NCBI RefSeq assembly: GCF_000827885.1
Contig: NZ_JTKH01000021.1
Location: 186,001 to 250,000, forward strand
Source of the DNA: Vibrio renipiscarius
GTDB lineage: Bacteria > Pseudomonadota > Gammaproteobacteria > Enterobacterales > Vibrionaceae
DNA length: 64,000 nucleotides
Reading direction: 5' to 3'
Shown one piece after another: positions 55,752-64,000 of the stretch. The notes beneath the pieces are model-generated. The model ran no database searches, was not told the DNA's origin, and worked only from the letters and a program-made list of their open reading frames with translations. Position 1 is the first letter of the stretch, and every line of letters begins with the position of its first letter. The position numbers were made by a program, and so were the translations under genes.

Positions 55752-57521
55752 ATGGCAACCCTACATGTGACTGGTACTCAGTTAGAATATCAGCCTCCTC
55801 GGCTACCTTTGATTCGCCCTTTTCTTATTTCTATCGGGCTTATTTTCATCGTCGCCATGCATTTTTTCATGCCGAACCCTGGCGGTTCAGGTTTAGCACT
55901 TTCCTTCAATGCCACCACTTGGATCGCTTTTGCCGCCAGTATTGCCATTGGTCTATATCAAATCGGCACGGAAGGTAAAATTCGCTACAACAAACTCACC
56001 ATTGTCTTATTTATTTCATGCCTAATGTTAACCGCTCCCGCTCTCTACCCTGATGCGGAGTTTTTATTAGTGATGAATCGATTAACTGGCCTATGGTTTG
56101 GTTTTTCCTTATTTGTTGTCCTGCAACAATTCCGCTTTAGCAACCGTCAAAAACAACGCCTTTTATGGTTTATTGTCATCGCGGTAGCGATGCAAGCCGT
56201 ACTAGGTTGGGTGCAATATACCGTGTTACAGCCCGGTAATTTTATGGGTTATAACACCCAGTCAAATCGCCCATACGGAATATTTCAGCAAGTGAATGTC
56301 ATGGCGAGTTTTTTGGCCACAGGCCTAGTCATTTCTGGCTATCTTCTGGCTCGTCAGCCGACAAAATACCAACATAAATTGAGCGATGTGAGCTTGCTCT
56401 ACATAATGCCGGCTCTCACGATTCCTTTGCTCATTGTGATTGCATCACGAACGGGCTGGTTGGCGGCCATTATTGCGGTTCTACTGGTCATTCCCTACCT
56501 TTATCGCTTTGCGACACGCAAACGTATTATCGGTTGGTGCTTGTCTGCTTTTGCGGGCGTCATCATCGGTTTTTCCGCGCCATCGGTATTCAATCCTAAC
56601 GGCCAATATGTCATTGCCGCAAAAGCGAACCTTGAAAGCCCACGAGGTTATACCTTTCCTCAAACCTTAGACATGTTTGTTGAGAAACCTTTTACCGGAT
56701 ACGGGTATGGCGATTTCGAGTCTGACTATATGTTGTATACGGCAAGACAGCATCAGCTCAATGCCGATTACCATGTGGGTTTACCATCAATGGATCACCC
56801 ACATAACGAAGTACTTTACTGGGCAGTAGAAGGTGGGTTGCTACCGGTTTTAGGCATTGCATTAGCCGCATTATTTGTTCTGATTCGAATCTATCAAACC
56901 AAAAAGGGCACTCGACTGGCAATGTTTGCACTGTTTGTGCCTATCGTCTTACATAGCCAACTTGAATACCCTTTCTATCACTCGATCATCCATTGGATCA
57001 CCTTTATTGTTTTGCTGTACTGGGTTGATCAGCGAGCCAACTCGTATCGTATTGCTTCATTAAGTCGCCTAAGCCAAACATTGCTTAGAGTATTAAGCTT
57101 GGTCACTCCGATTCTCGTGACGGCTTACATGTTAAGTTCACTGCATACAAACTACGTTTTGACCAAGTTTGAACTTTCTAAACCGCAGGATCCGGACATT
57201 CTCAAGCAAGTGACGAACCCGGTCGTTTGGAAGGATCGCTATGATTGGGATGTGTACAATACCTATCTAAATGTGGGGCTGATGACACAAGATCCACAAT
57301 ACATTCAACCCTATATCGATTGGTCATTGGACATCATCAAACACAAGCCACGACCTGCGTTTTATAACAATCTCATTCTGGCTTACCAAGGCATGGGAGA
57401 GGCACAAAAAGCCGAACAAATTCGCAGTGAAGCGAAGTTCCTCTTTCCCAAAATAGACTTTGATAAAGTGCAGTATATTGCACCAGATATTGATGCGTTA
57501 AAACCTTCCGCAGCACAATAG
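55752..57521 (+). CDS. pglL: PglL-type O-oligosaccharyltransferase (Wzy/O-antigen ligase family)
   Basis: 589 aa inner-membrane protein with about 11-12 hydrophobic helices. The Wzy_C superfamily loop has the conserved His in SMDHPHNEVLYWAVEGGLLPVLG (about 340-362), preceded by KPFTGYGYGDFES. The C-terminal soluble part (about 470-580) is TPR-like (NLILAYQGMGEAQKAEQIRSEAKF), typical of PglL rather than WaaL. PglL moves lipid-linked glycans onto Ser or Thr of periplasmic and pilin proteins; a Vibrio cholerae homologue was shown active in E. coli. No pilin gene is adjacent, but the MSHA locus lies 6 kb away. Confidence 0.85.
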   Translation: MATLHVTGTQLEYQPPRLPLIRPFLISIGLIFIVAMHFFMPNPGGSGLALSFNATTWIAFAASIAIGLYQIGTEGKIRYNKLTIVLFISCLMLTAPALYPDAEFLLVMNRLTGLWFGFSLFVVLQQFRFSNRQKQRLLWFIVIAVAMQAVLGWVQYTVLQPGNFMGYNTQSNRPYGIFQQVNVMASFLATGLVISGYLLARQPTKYQHKLSDVSLLYIMPALTIPLLIVIASRTGWLAAIIAVLLVIPYLYRFATRKRIIGWCLSAFAGVIIGFSAPSVFNPNGQYVIAAKANLESPRGYTFPQTLDMFVEKPFTGYGYGDFESDYMLYTARQHQLNADYHVGLPSMDHPHNEVLYWAVEGGLLPVLGIALAALFVLIRIYQTKKGTRLAMFALFVPIVLHSQLEYPFYHSIIHWITFIVLLYWVDQRANSYRIASLSRLSQTLLRVLSLVTPILVTAYMLSSLHTNYVLTKFELSKPQDPDILKQVTNPVVWKDRYDWDVYNTYLNVGLMTQDPQYIQPYIDWSLDIIKHKPRPAFYNNLILAYQGMGEAQKAEQIRSEAKFLFPKIDFDKVQYIAPDIDALKPSAAQ

Positions 57522-57550
57522 AAAAGAGCGGCCGCAATGGCCGCTCTTTT
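57522..57550. terminator. Bidirectional terminator between pglL and the aminotransferase gene
   Basis: aaaagagcggcc / ggccgctctttt, perfect 12-bp arms with a 5-base loop, between convergent genes. Confidence 0.93.
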
Positions 57551-57590
57551 ACTCTCTTCACTTAAGAAAATCGGTTTCAATCAACCTTGA

Positions 57591-58712
57591 TTACTCAATC
57601 ATTGACTCTTCTAATGCCCGTAAACACAAAGCGACGTTTTCTTGCCTAGCCCCATATCCCATCAAGCCAATGCGCCACGCCTTTCCTGCTAACACACCTA
57701 AACCAGCACCAATTTCTAAGTTATAAGTCTCTAACAAATGACGTCGTACGTTCGCCTCATCGATGCCTTCCGGCACATAAATCGCGTTCAATTGAGGTAA
57801 ACGATAAGCCTGATCTACAACAAAGGTGAAACCCAATTTTTCTAAGCCTGTTTTTAATTTTTCATGCATTTGTTGATGACGATACCAAGCATTTTCTAAT
57901 CCTTCTTGATGCAACATGAGCAAGGCTTCATGCAATGCATATAAGCTATTTACCGGTGCGGTATGGTGATAGCTGCGTTTCCCCTCGCCACTCCAATAAC
58001 CAAGTACCAAGCTTTGATCAAGAAACCAACTTTGTACGGGCGTACGTCGATTCTGTATTTTTTCTATTGCTTTGGCCGAAAAAGTTAATGGAGCAAGCCC
58101 AGGCGTACAAGACAAACACTTCTGACTGCCCGAATAAACCGCATCCAACTGCCATTCATCCACTTTGAGTGGTACACCGCCCAATGATGTCACCGCATCC
58201 ACAATGGTTAATGCGCCGTATTCCTTCGCAAGAGTACCAATGGCTTGAGCATCTGACAGTGCCCCCGTTGATGTTTCTGCATGCACAAAGGCCACTATTT
58301 TCACCTCAGGATGATCAATCAATGCTTGCTTGACCTTCGCAACAGAGACCGGAGATCCCCATTCATCATCCACCGTGATCGCTTGCCCACCAGCACGCAC
58401 AACATTTTCTCGCATACGCTCGCCAAAAACGCCATTTCGGCAAACGATCACTTTATCCCCAGCTTCGATTAGATTGACAAAACACGCCTCCATCCCTGCA
58501 CTTCCAGGAGCAGAAAGAGCGATCGTAAATTCATTCTCGGTTTGAAATGCATATTTTAAGAGTTGCTTTAGCTCATCCATCATGCCGATAAAAAGAGGGT
58601 CTAAATGGCCGATGGTTGGGCGGCTCAATGCTTGTAAAACTTGAGGTGAAATATCAGAAGGTCCAGGCCCCATCAGTATTCGATGTGGGGGCATAAAACG
58701 GGTTATAGTCAT
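57591..58712 (-). CDS. Class V PLP aminotransferase (alanine-glyoxylate/serine-pyruvate type)
   Basis: 373 aa fold-type I enzyme. Start ILMGPGPSDISPQVLQALSRPTIGHLDP is characteristic of the alanine-glyoxylate aminotransferase group. PLP Asp in TIVDAVTSLGGVPLKVDEWQLD (about 175), Schiff-base Lys in YSGSQKCLSCTPGLAPLTFS (about 200), and the C-terminal Arg region GKAWRIGLMGYGA. Likely substrates are Ala, Ser and glyoxylate or pyruvate; the exact one cannot be read. I chose the second of two adjacent ATGs (58712), which has ggag at the right spacing; the open frame reaches 58745. Confidence 0.9.
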   Translation of the reverse strand: MTITRFMPPHRILMGPGPSDISPQVLQALSRPTIGHLDPLFIGMMDELKQLLKYAFQTENEFTIALSAPGSAGMEACFVNLIEAGDKVIVCRNGVFGERMRENVVRAGGQAITVDDEWGSPVSVAKVKQALIDHPEVKIVAFVHAETSTGALSDAQAIGTLAKEYGALTIVDAVTSLGGVPLKVDEWQLDAVYSGSQKCLSCTPGLAPLTFSAKAIEKIQNRRTPVQSWFLDQSLVLGYWSGEGKRSYHHTAPVNSLYALHEALLMLHQEGLENAWYRHQQMHEKLKTGLEKLGFTFVVDQAYRLPQLNAIYVPEGIDEANVRRHLLETYNLEIGAGLGVLAGKAWRIGLMGYGARQENVALCLRALEESMIE

Positions 58713-58834
58713 CATCACTCCTAGCGGTAGGTCATGGTTATTCAAGCCTTATTTACCATAGAGCAACGCCTCAAAAACAACAATTGGCCATAAGTCTAGT
58801 TCGCTCCATTTTTGTTATATATGTAAATTATTCA

Positions 58835-58863
58835 TTGACTTTGATCACATAAAAACGTTCAAT
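58835..58863 (+). promoter_or_regulatory. Promoter for the lysine riboswitch-lysC transcript
   Basis: TTGACT (58835-58840), 17-bp spacer, TTCAAT (58858-58863). The predicted start lies just before the riboswitch P1 stem at 58873, which supports the assignment. Confidence 0.6.
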
Positions 58864-58872
58864 ATTTAGTCA

Positions 58873-59042
58873 CAGAAGAGGAGCACTGCCTAGGTAGATG
58901 CATTGTGGAGCCACAACTCCAATACGATGCGTTGAAGGGAGAGCAGTGCCGAGATTGCGCTAATTTGTTGGATTAGAGCAGTCGGTTGACTTGAGTTGAT
59001 TCTCATCAATTGTCATCAGTAGCATCTGATGAAGCGCTTCTG
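58873..59042 (+). ncRNA. Lysine riboswitch (L-box) upstream of lysC
   Basis: The conserved core GAAGGGAGAGCAGTGCCGA (58934 on) is the L-box signature. All expected helices are visible. P1 is cagaag (58873-58878) with cttctg (59037-59042). P2 is cactgc (58884-58889) with gcagtg (58943-58948). P3 is gctaat with attag. P4 is tgac/tgag pairing with ctca/gtca, and P5 is a perfect catcag / ctgatg hairpin. It senses lysine and represses the lysine-sensitive aspartokinase gene. A possible switch helix, gaggtaa (59042-59048) with ttgcctc (59067-59073) followed by tttatt, overlaps the 3' edge of P1 and could act as terminator. Confidence 0.9.
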
Positions 59043-59079
59043 AGGTAAACGTTGAACCACAAAAACTTGCCTCTTTATT
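59042..59079 (+). terminator. Candidate riboswitch-controlled terminator stem
   Basis: gaggtaa / ttgcctc (one G-U pair) followed by tttatt. The stem starts at the last base of riboswitch P1, so the two helices abut. The U-tract is poor; control at translation remains possible. Confidence 0.4.
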
Positions 59080-59175
59080 CCGCTCTAAAACTCTCTTCTC
59101 GTTTGAATTTTCAAACACAAAAACATCGGACGTTGGAACACCAACAACAATTTAGGAAGTCGTGGGAGATATACT

Positions 59176-60528
59176 GTGAGCTCTTTTAATGTCGCCAAAT
59201 TTGGCGGTACTAGTGTCGCAAACTTTGAAGCAATGAGTCGTTGTGCGACCATCATCGAAAACAATCCGAGTACGCGTTTAGTGGTTAGCAGCGCCTGCTC
59301 TGGAGTCACTAACCTATTGGTTGAACTGGCAAACGGAGTGCCAGAACAACAAGCAAGAAATCAAATCTTGATCCATATCGCAGACATTCATGAAGCGATA
59401 CTGACTCAGCTGAAAGACTCAGCTGAGACTTCAAAAAACATTCACGCAATTCTCGATACCGTAGCAAACCTCGCTGAAGCCGCCTCAATCCAAGCCACCG
59501 ATAAATTAACCGACCACCTAGTCGCGTGTGGCGAACTGATGTCGACTCACCTGCTCGCACAACTGATGAGAGAACGCGGTATCAATGCGGTCCGCTTTGA
59601 TATTCGCCAGGTTTTGCGTACCGATAATACGTTTGGCCAAGCGGAACCAGACGTTGAAGAAACGGCAAAATTAGCGCAGCAGCATCTCATGCCGTTATGC
59701 CAAGACTCTGTGGTAATAACGCAAGGTTTTATCGGCTCAGATGCACAAGACAACACGACAACTCTTGGCCGTGGTGGCAGTGACTACAGTGCCGCGCTCA
59801 TTGCAGAAGCAGTGAAAGCAGAAGGTCTTGAAATTTGGACCGATGTTCCCGGCATTTACACCACCGACCCTCGCATTGCCGAAAAAGCGTCACCTATCCC
59901 TGAAATTAGCTTTAGCGAAGCCTCAGAAATGGCCAACTTCGGTGCGAAGATTTTGCACCCATCGACCTTGGTTCCTGCGCTGCGTCATGATATTCCAGTC
60001 TTTGTCGGCTCATCAAAAGAACCGGAGAAAGGCGGTACTTGGATTCGTCATCAAGTACAAAGCTCACCACTGTTCCGAGCATTGGCATTGCGCTGTAATC
60101 AAACGATGGTGACACTGCACAGTGCAAACATGTTCCATGCTTATGGCTTCCTCGCCAAAGTATTTGAAATTTTAGCCAAGCACAAAGTGTCGGTTGATCT
60201 CATCACGACCTCAGAGATCAGCGTGTCACTCACATTAGATCAAACAGGCACATCAGGGGGCGCCCCACAACTACCCGCAGAAGCGCGTAAAGAATTAGAA
60301 GCGCTATGCACTGTGGAGATAGAGCATAACCTGTGCCTCGTTGCTCTGATTGGTAACAACATGAGTGAGAGCCGTGGCTACGCCAAACAAGTCTTTGGCA
60401 CGCTGGAAGATTTTAATTTACGCATGATTTGCTACGGCGCAAGCCCGCACAATTTATGCTTTTTGCTGCATGAGTCCGTCTCGCGTCAAGCGATTCAAAA
60501 ACTGCATCAAGAACTTTTCGAACATTAA
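59176..60528 (+). CDS. lysC: Lysine-sensitive aspartokinase III
   Basis: Phosphorylates aspartate, the first step to lysine, diaminopimelate, methionine and threonine. 450 aa, monofunctional like E. coli LysC. The kinase domain holds VAKFGGTSVANFEAMSR (5-21), HGELMST-like CGELMSTHLL, TTLGRGGSDYSAALIAEA, WTDVPGIYTTDPR and FGAKILHPSTL. The C-terminal part has two ACT domains (about 310-450) that bind lysine (LLTTSEISVSLTLD-type VDLITTSEISVSL). GTG start at 59176 with gggagat upstream. Confidence 0.97.
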   Translation: MSSFNVAKFGGTSVANFEAMSRCATIIENNPSTRLVVSSACSGVTNLLVELANGVPEQQARNQILIHIADIHEAILTQLKDSAETSKNIHAILDTVANLAEAASIQATDKLTDHLVACGELMSTHLLAQLMRERGINAVRFDIRQVLRTDNTFGQAEPDVEETAKLAQQHLMPLCQDSVVITQGFIGSDAQDNTTTLGRGGSDYSAALIAEAVKAEGLEIWTDVPGIYTTDPRIAEKASPIPEISFSEASEMANFGAKILHPSTLVPALRHDIPVFVGSSKEPEKGGTWIRHQVQSSPLFRALALRCNQTMVTLHSANMFHAYGFLAKVFEILAKHKVSVDLITTSEISVSLTLDQTGTSGGAPQLPAEARKELEALCTVEIEHNLCLVALIGNNMSESRGYAKQVFGTLEDFNLRMICYGASPHNLCFLLHESVSRQAIQKLHQELFEH

Positions 60529-60544
60529 TACCGGCAAAAAACAA

Positions 60545-60573
60545 AAAACCGAGCCAAGGCTCGGTTTTCTTTT
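60545..60573. terminator. Terminator between lysC and pilU
   Basis: aaaccgagcc / ggctcggttt with a 2-base loop, followed by tctttttc and preceded by an A-run; bidirectional between convergent genes. Confidence 0.9.
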
Positions 60574-60600
60574 TCTTCGACACAATTCGTTCTCAATCGC

Positions 60601-61716
60601 TTAATTCATATCAATTTTAACGTCAGCTAACGAACGATTCGCATAGTGATCACCGCGCTGCGTTTTCAGCATAATGCGCAAATCATTGGCAGAATCAGCA
60701 CTGTGCAAAGCATCTTCTTCATTAATTTTACCTTCAACCACCAGCTGAAATAACGACTGGTCAAACGTTTGCATGCCCACTTGTTGAGATTTTGCCATCG
60801 CCGCTTTGATCTCATGTAATTCCCCACGACGAATCAAATCGGCCACTCGAGGACTGTTAAGCAAAACCTCAAAAACACCATGGCGACCTTGACCATTTTT
60901 ATCTCGTAATAGTTGCTGGCCAACAATCCCTTTTAAGTTCATCGATAAATCAAATAAGAACTGCTCTTTCTTCTCTTTAGGCACCAAATGCAAAATACGC
61001 TCTAGCGCTTGGTTGGCGTTATTAGCATGCAATGTCGCCATACATAAATGCCCCGTTTCAGCAAAGGCCATCGCGTATTCCATTGTTTCACGGCTGCGAA
61101 TTTCCCCAATCAAAATCATATCTGGCGCTTGGCGTAATGAGTTTTTCAATGCCACTTCATAACTTTCCGTGTCCAGCCCAACTTCACGTTGAGTCACAAT
61201 GCAACGTTGATGTTGATGAACAAATTCAATCGGGTCTTCCACCGTTAGAATATGGCCAGAACGGTGATTATTTCGATACCCCGTCATCGCCGCCATGGTG
61301 GTCGATTTACCGGACCCTGTCGCACCGACAACCAATACCAGTCCTCGTTTCGCAATGGACAAATTTTGCAAGATGCCCGGCAAATTCAACTCTGAAAACG
61401 TAGGGATCGTCGTCTCAATACGTCGAATAACCGCTCCGGGTAATTCTCGCTGAAAAAATGCCGAGACACGAAAGCGGCCATAATCCTTCACGACAGCAAA
61501 GTTCGCCTCTCGACTCTGCTTGAAATCTTTTTGACGCTCAGCATCCATGATCGTTTCAAGCAAGGCGATAACACTTTGCTCTGTCAGAGCTTCACCGTGA
61601 GCCCGCATTTCTCCGTCGACACGGTAGAGGACCGGAGCCCCCACGGTAATGTACAAATCCGACGCTTTTTTCGCATTCATTTCGAATAAGAACTTATCCA
61701 TCTGCTCTGTTTGCAT
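60601..61716 (-). CDS. pilU: Type IV pilus retraction ATPase PilU
   Basis: 371 aa PilT-like ATPase. Walker A GATGSGKST (about 133-141), Asp box DMILIGEIRSRETM, His box HLCMATLHANNANQ. It lacks the AIRNLIRE motif of PilT (SPRVADLIRRGE instead) and has the PilU-type longer C-terminus. PilU helps PilT retract under load. It lies 17 bp downstream of pilT on the same strand. Confidence 0.95.
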   Translation of the reverse strand: MQTEQMDKFLFEMNAKKASDLYITVGAPVLYRVDGEMRAHGEALTEQSVIALLETIMDAERQKDFKQSREANFAVVKDYGRFRVSAFFQRELPGAVIRRIETTIPTFSELNLPGILQNLSIAKRGLVLVVGATGSGKSTTMAAMTGYRNNHRSGHILTVEDPIEFVHQHQRCIVTQREVGLDTESYEVALKNSLRQAPDMILIGEIRSRETMEYAMAFAETGHLCMATLHANNANQALERILHLVPKEKKEQFLFDLSMNLKGIVGQQLLRDKNGQGRHGVFEVLLNSPRVADLIRRGELHEIKAAMAKSQQVGMQTFDQSLFQLVVEGKINEEDALHSADSANDLRIMLKTQRGDHYANRSLADVKIDMN

Positions 61717-61733
61717 AGTTTAAAATCCCTACT

Positions 61734-62765
61734 TTAGAATGCCATCGACCCAATTTTTTGCTCAACCTCACTCGGTTCAACTAAGCCCCTAATAAGCAAC
61801 TGCTTAGCATTTTGCTCCATGGTTTGCATGCCTTGCGAGGCACCGGTTTGAATCACCGAATACATTTGTGCGACTTTATCTTCACGGATCAAGTTACGAA
61901 TCGCAGGCGTTGCCATCATAATTTCATGACACGCGACGCGACCACCACCAATGCGTTTCAACAATTTCTGCGCGATAACCGAGCGAAGAGATTCAGACAA
62001 CATCGAACGGACCATGTCTTTATCGCTACCAGGAAAGACATCAATAATACGGTCAATCGTTTTGGCCGCCGAACTGGTATGCAAGGTGGCAAAAACCAAG
62101 TGCCCCGTTTCTGCCGCGGTCAAAGCAAGACTGATCGTTTCTTGGTCACGCAATTCACCCACCAAAATTACATCTGGATCTTCACGCAGCGCACTGCGCA
62201 GCGCCGCTTTAAAGCTGTGCGTATCGCGGTGAACTTCACGCTGATTGACCAAGCACTTCTGATTGGTATGGACAAATTCAATCGGGTCTTCAATCGTCAA
62301 TATATGCTTATTATGATGACGGTTTATGTAATCCACCATTGCAGCCAAGGTCGTAGACTTACCCGACCCCGTCGGCCCAGTAATCAAAATCAACCCTTTT
62401 TCCAAGTTGGCGATTTTTTCAAAAATAGGCGGTGTATCCAGCTCTTCTAGAGTAGGAATCTTGGATGGGATAGTACGAAACACTGCCGCGCTGCCACGAG
62501 ACTGATTAAACGCATTCACACGAAAACGGCCAATGTCTGGCAGTTCAAATGAAAAATCGACTTCTAAGTGCTCTTCAAATTCGCTACGCTGAGCATCATT
62601 CATGATTTCAAAAATTAACCGATGCACGTCAGAATGGCTAAAAGCTGGGATTCCTAGCTTGCGAACTTCACCATCAATACGCACCATCGGAGAAACACCC
62701 GCAGAAAGATGTAGATCTGATGCATTATGTTTTACACTAAAATCCAGTAACTCAGCGATATCCAT
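61734..62765 (-). CDS. pilT: Type IV pilus retraction ATPase PilT
   Basis: 343 aa hexameric motor that powers pilus retraction. N-terminal PAS-like domain (NASDLHLSAGVSPMVRIDGEV), Walker A GPTGSGKST (about 130-138), Asp box DPDVILVGELRDQETI, His box HLVFATLHTSSA, and the diagnostic retraction motif AIRNLIRE (about 287-294). In V. cholerae PilT retracts both MSHA and DNA-uptake pili. It is divergent from yggS with only 24 bp between the start codons. Confidence 0.98.
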   Translation of the reverse strand: MDIAELLDFSVKHNASDLHLSAGVSPMVRIDGEVRKLGIPAFSHSDVHRLIFEIMNDAQRSEFEEHLEVDFSFELPDIGRFRVNAFNQSRGSAAVFRTIPSKIPTLEELDTPPIFEKIANLEKGLILITGPTGSGKSTTLAAMVDYINRHHNKHILTIEDPIEFVHTNQKCLVNQREVHRDTHSFKAALRSALREDPDVILVGELRDQETISLALTAAETGHLVFATLHTSSAAKTIDRIIDVFPGSDKDMVRSMLSESLRSVIAQKLLKRIGGGRVACHEIMMATPAIRNLIREDKVAQMYSVIQTGASQGMQTMEQNAKQLLIRGLVEPSEVEQKIGSMAF

Positions 62766-62789
62766 TAAAATTCCTTAAAAAAGTAAGCT

Positions 62790-63506
62790 ATGAGTAGTAT
62801 TCAACAAAACATTGAACAGATCACCTCACAGATCTCTAATGCACAGCAAAAATGTGGCCGTGTTCAAGAGTCCGTGCAACTTCTCGCCGTAAGTAAAACC
62901 AAACCGAATCAAGCTATCCTTGATGCTGCATTAGCAGGACAAATTCAGTTTGGTGAAAATTACGTGCAAGAAGGTGTCGATAAAGTCAGCTACTTTTCCG
63001 AGCATCATTCGAATTTGGCGCTTGAATGGCACTTTATTGGCCCGATTCAATCCAATAAAACACGCCCTGTTGCGGAGCACTTCGATTGGGTTCATACCGT
63101 AGATCGCGCAAAGATCGCCCAACGATTAAGCGATCAACGCCCAAGTCAATTGCCGCCGCTACAAGTGCTGATTCAAGTCAACACCAGTGGAGAAAGCAGC
63201 AAGTCAGGCATTGAAGAACATCAAGTGTTTGAGCTAGCAGCATTGATTTGTACTCTACCAAACCTCACGTTAAGAGGATTGATGTCTATTCCGGCCGATG
63301 TGCCCGATTACGCGTCACAATTACACGCATTCAAACAGCTGGCTGAACTTAAACAATCGTTGTCAGAGCGTCACCCAGAGTTAAACCTTGATACTCTCTC
63401 AATGGGAATGAGTGGTGATATGGAAGCGGCGATTGAAGCAGGTAGCACCATGGTACGTATTGGCACCGCCATTTTTGGCGCACGAGATTACGCCAGTAAA
63501 GCCTAA
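62790..63506 (+). CDS. yggS: PLP homeostasis protein YggS (PLPBP/PROSC)
   Basis: 238 aa TIM-barrel PLP carrier. PLP Lys in LLAVSKTKPNQAILDA (about 36), GENYVQEGVDK, EWHFIGPIQSNKTR, LIQVNTSGESSKSG, SMGMSGDMEAAIEAGSTMVRIGTAIFG. It keeps free PLP low and affects amino-acid pools. It precedes proC as in many proteobacteria. Confidence 0.97.
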   Translation: MSSIQQNIEQITSQISNAQQKCGRVQESVQLLAVSKTKPNQAILDAALAGQIQFGENYVQEGVDKVSYFSEHHSNLALEWHFIGPIQSNKTRPVAEHFDWVHTVDRAKIAQRLSDQRPSQLPPLQVLIQVNTSGESSKSGIEEHQVFELAALICTLPNLTLRGLMSIPADVPDYASQLHAFKQLAELKQSLSERHPELNLDTLSMGMSGDMEAAIEAGSTMVRIGTAIFGARDYASKA

Positions 63507-63554
63507 TCAATAACAATTAGTAACACATAACTATTACCTATTTAGGAAGTCATC

Positions 63555-64000
63555 ATGGAACATAAGAAAATCACCTTTATTGGCGCAGGGAACATGGCGC
63601 GCTCTATCATTGCTGGACTCGTAGCAAGTGGCTACCCTGCCCATTTAATTACCGCGACCGATCCCAACCAAGAGCAACGTGATTTTCTTTCGAACCAATA
63701 TGGCATCAATACCGAAGCTGACAACGCACTTGCGGCGCAACAAGCTGATGTGGTGGTACTCGCGGTGAAACCACAACTGATGGAACTTGTTGGCGAAGGC
63801 ATGCAACGCGTTAACTTCTCTCATAAATTGGTCATTTCAATTGCGGCGGGTATCAGTGCCGAGCGTTTGAATGCGATGTTCGCAGCAGAACTGATCCTAG
63901 TTCGTGTGATGCCAAATACACCGGCACTTGTCAGCCAAGGTATGAGTGGGCTTTACGCGCCTGAGAATGTCTCAGCGCAAGAACGTCAATATGCGGCCGA
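63555..64000 (+). CDS. proC: Pyrroline-5-carboxylate reductase ProC, N-terminal part (cut by window end)
   Basis: Last step of proline synthesis. About 148 residues are present: Rossmann start KITFIGAGNMARSIIAGLVASGYPA, VVVLAVKPQLMELV, and RVMPNTPALVSQGMSGLYA, the ProC substrate signature. Shine-Dalgarno aggaag before ATG 63555, 48 bp after yggS. The C-terminal dimerisation domain lies beyond the window. Confidence 0.96.
   Translation, partial: MEHKKITFIGAGNMARSIIAGLVASGYPAHLITATDPNQEQRDFLSNQYGINTEADNALAAQQADVVVLAVKPQLMELVGEGMQRVNFSHKLVISIAAGISAERLNAMFAAELILVRVMPNTPALVSQGMSGLYAPENVSAQERQYAA

Noticed and set aside
61812..62450. 212-codon + strand frame opposite pilT
   Set aside because: A long shadow of the PilT gene in another frame: His/Arg-rich composition, no family features.

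Overview
The window is a stretch of Vibrio (Vibrionaceae) main-chromosome DNA. Three things point there: a complete MSHA type IV pilus locus, an arginine deiminase and fused TRAP transporter next to argR and mdh, and a gene order (lptD-surA-pdxA-rsmA-apaGH-folA ... mshH-ssb-qstR-galU-uvrA-pglL-lysC) that I recall from Vibrio cholerae and relatives. I see no insertion sequence, prophage, CRISPR array, rRNA or tRNA. Almost every gene is core, so the unusual signals are mostly small: leaders, hairpins, a frameshift and junctions.

Layout. 1-4677 (+): end of lptD, then surA, pdxA, rsmA, apaG, apaH, an envelope and maintenance operon. 4748-8715 (-): folA, the split threonine/serine exporter yjjB/yjjP (yjjP frameshifted), the GTPase obg and ribosomal proteins L27 and L21. 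8986-12179: ispB (+), a small unknown gene, mdh (-) and argR (+). 12512-17296 (+): a TAXI-type TRAP transporter with a universal stress protein, then a duplicated DUF2061 membrane protein. 17371-20518: an orphan beta-mannosidase-like domain (-), rraB (-) and arginine deiminase (+). 20658-31350 (-): mreB-mreC-mreD-maf-rng-yhdP-nit-tldD, read from high to low coordinates as one tight operon. 31502-50035 (-): mshH(csrD)-mshI-J-K-L-M-N-E-G-F-B-A-C-D-O-P-Q. 50205-57521: ssb (-), then qstR, galU, uvrA and pglL (+). 57591-64000: a class V aminotransferase (-), lysC (+) behind a lysine riboswitch, pilU and pilT (-), yggS and the start of proC (+).

How the parts work together. The MSHA locus supplies a surface-attachment pilus: major pilin MshA, minor pilins B/C/D/O/P, large tip candidate MshQ, secretin MshL, alignment proteins I/J/K/M/N, and the c-di-GMP-sensing extension ATPase MshE. 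The retraction ATPases PilT and PilU lie in the same window, as does PglL, an O-oligosaccharyltransferase of the class that glycosylates pilins. MshH is a degenerate GGDEF/EAL protein of the CsrD type that feeds RNA turnover control; RNase G and RraB are also encoded here. QstR is the competence and type VI secretion regulator that acts downstream of quorum sensing and TfoX in V. cholerae.

Most notable oddities: a single-base-type frameshift in yjjP; a 76-nt cloverleaf-like inverted-repeat element and a cluster of five GATC sites between rpmA and obg; a start-stop minimal ORF (ATG-TAA) with a strong Shine-Dalgarno just upstream of arginine deiminase; a short upstream ORF before qstR; a lysine riboswitch with promoter and all five helices visible; and a perfect 12-bp hairpin between the TRAP binding protein and its permease.
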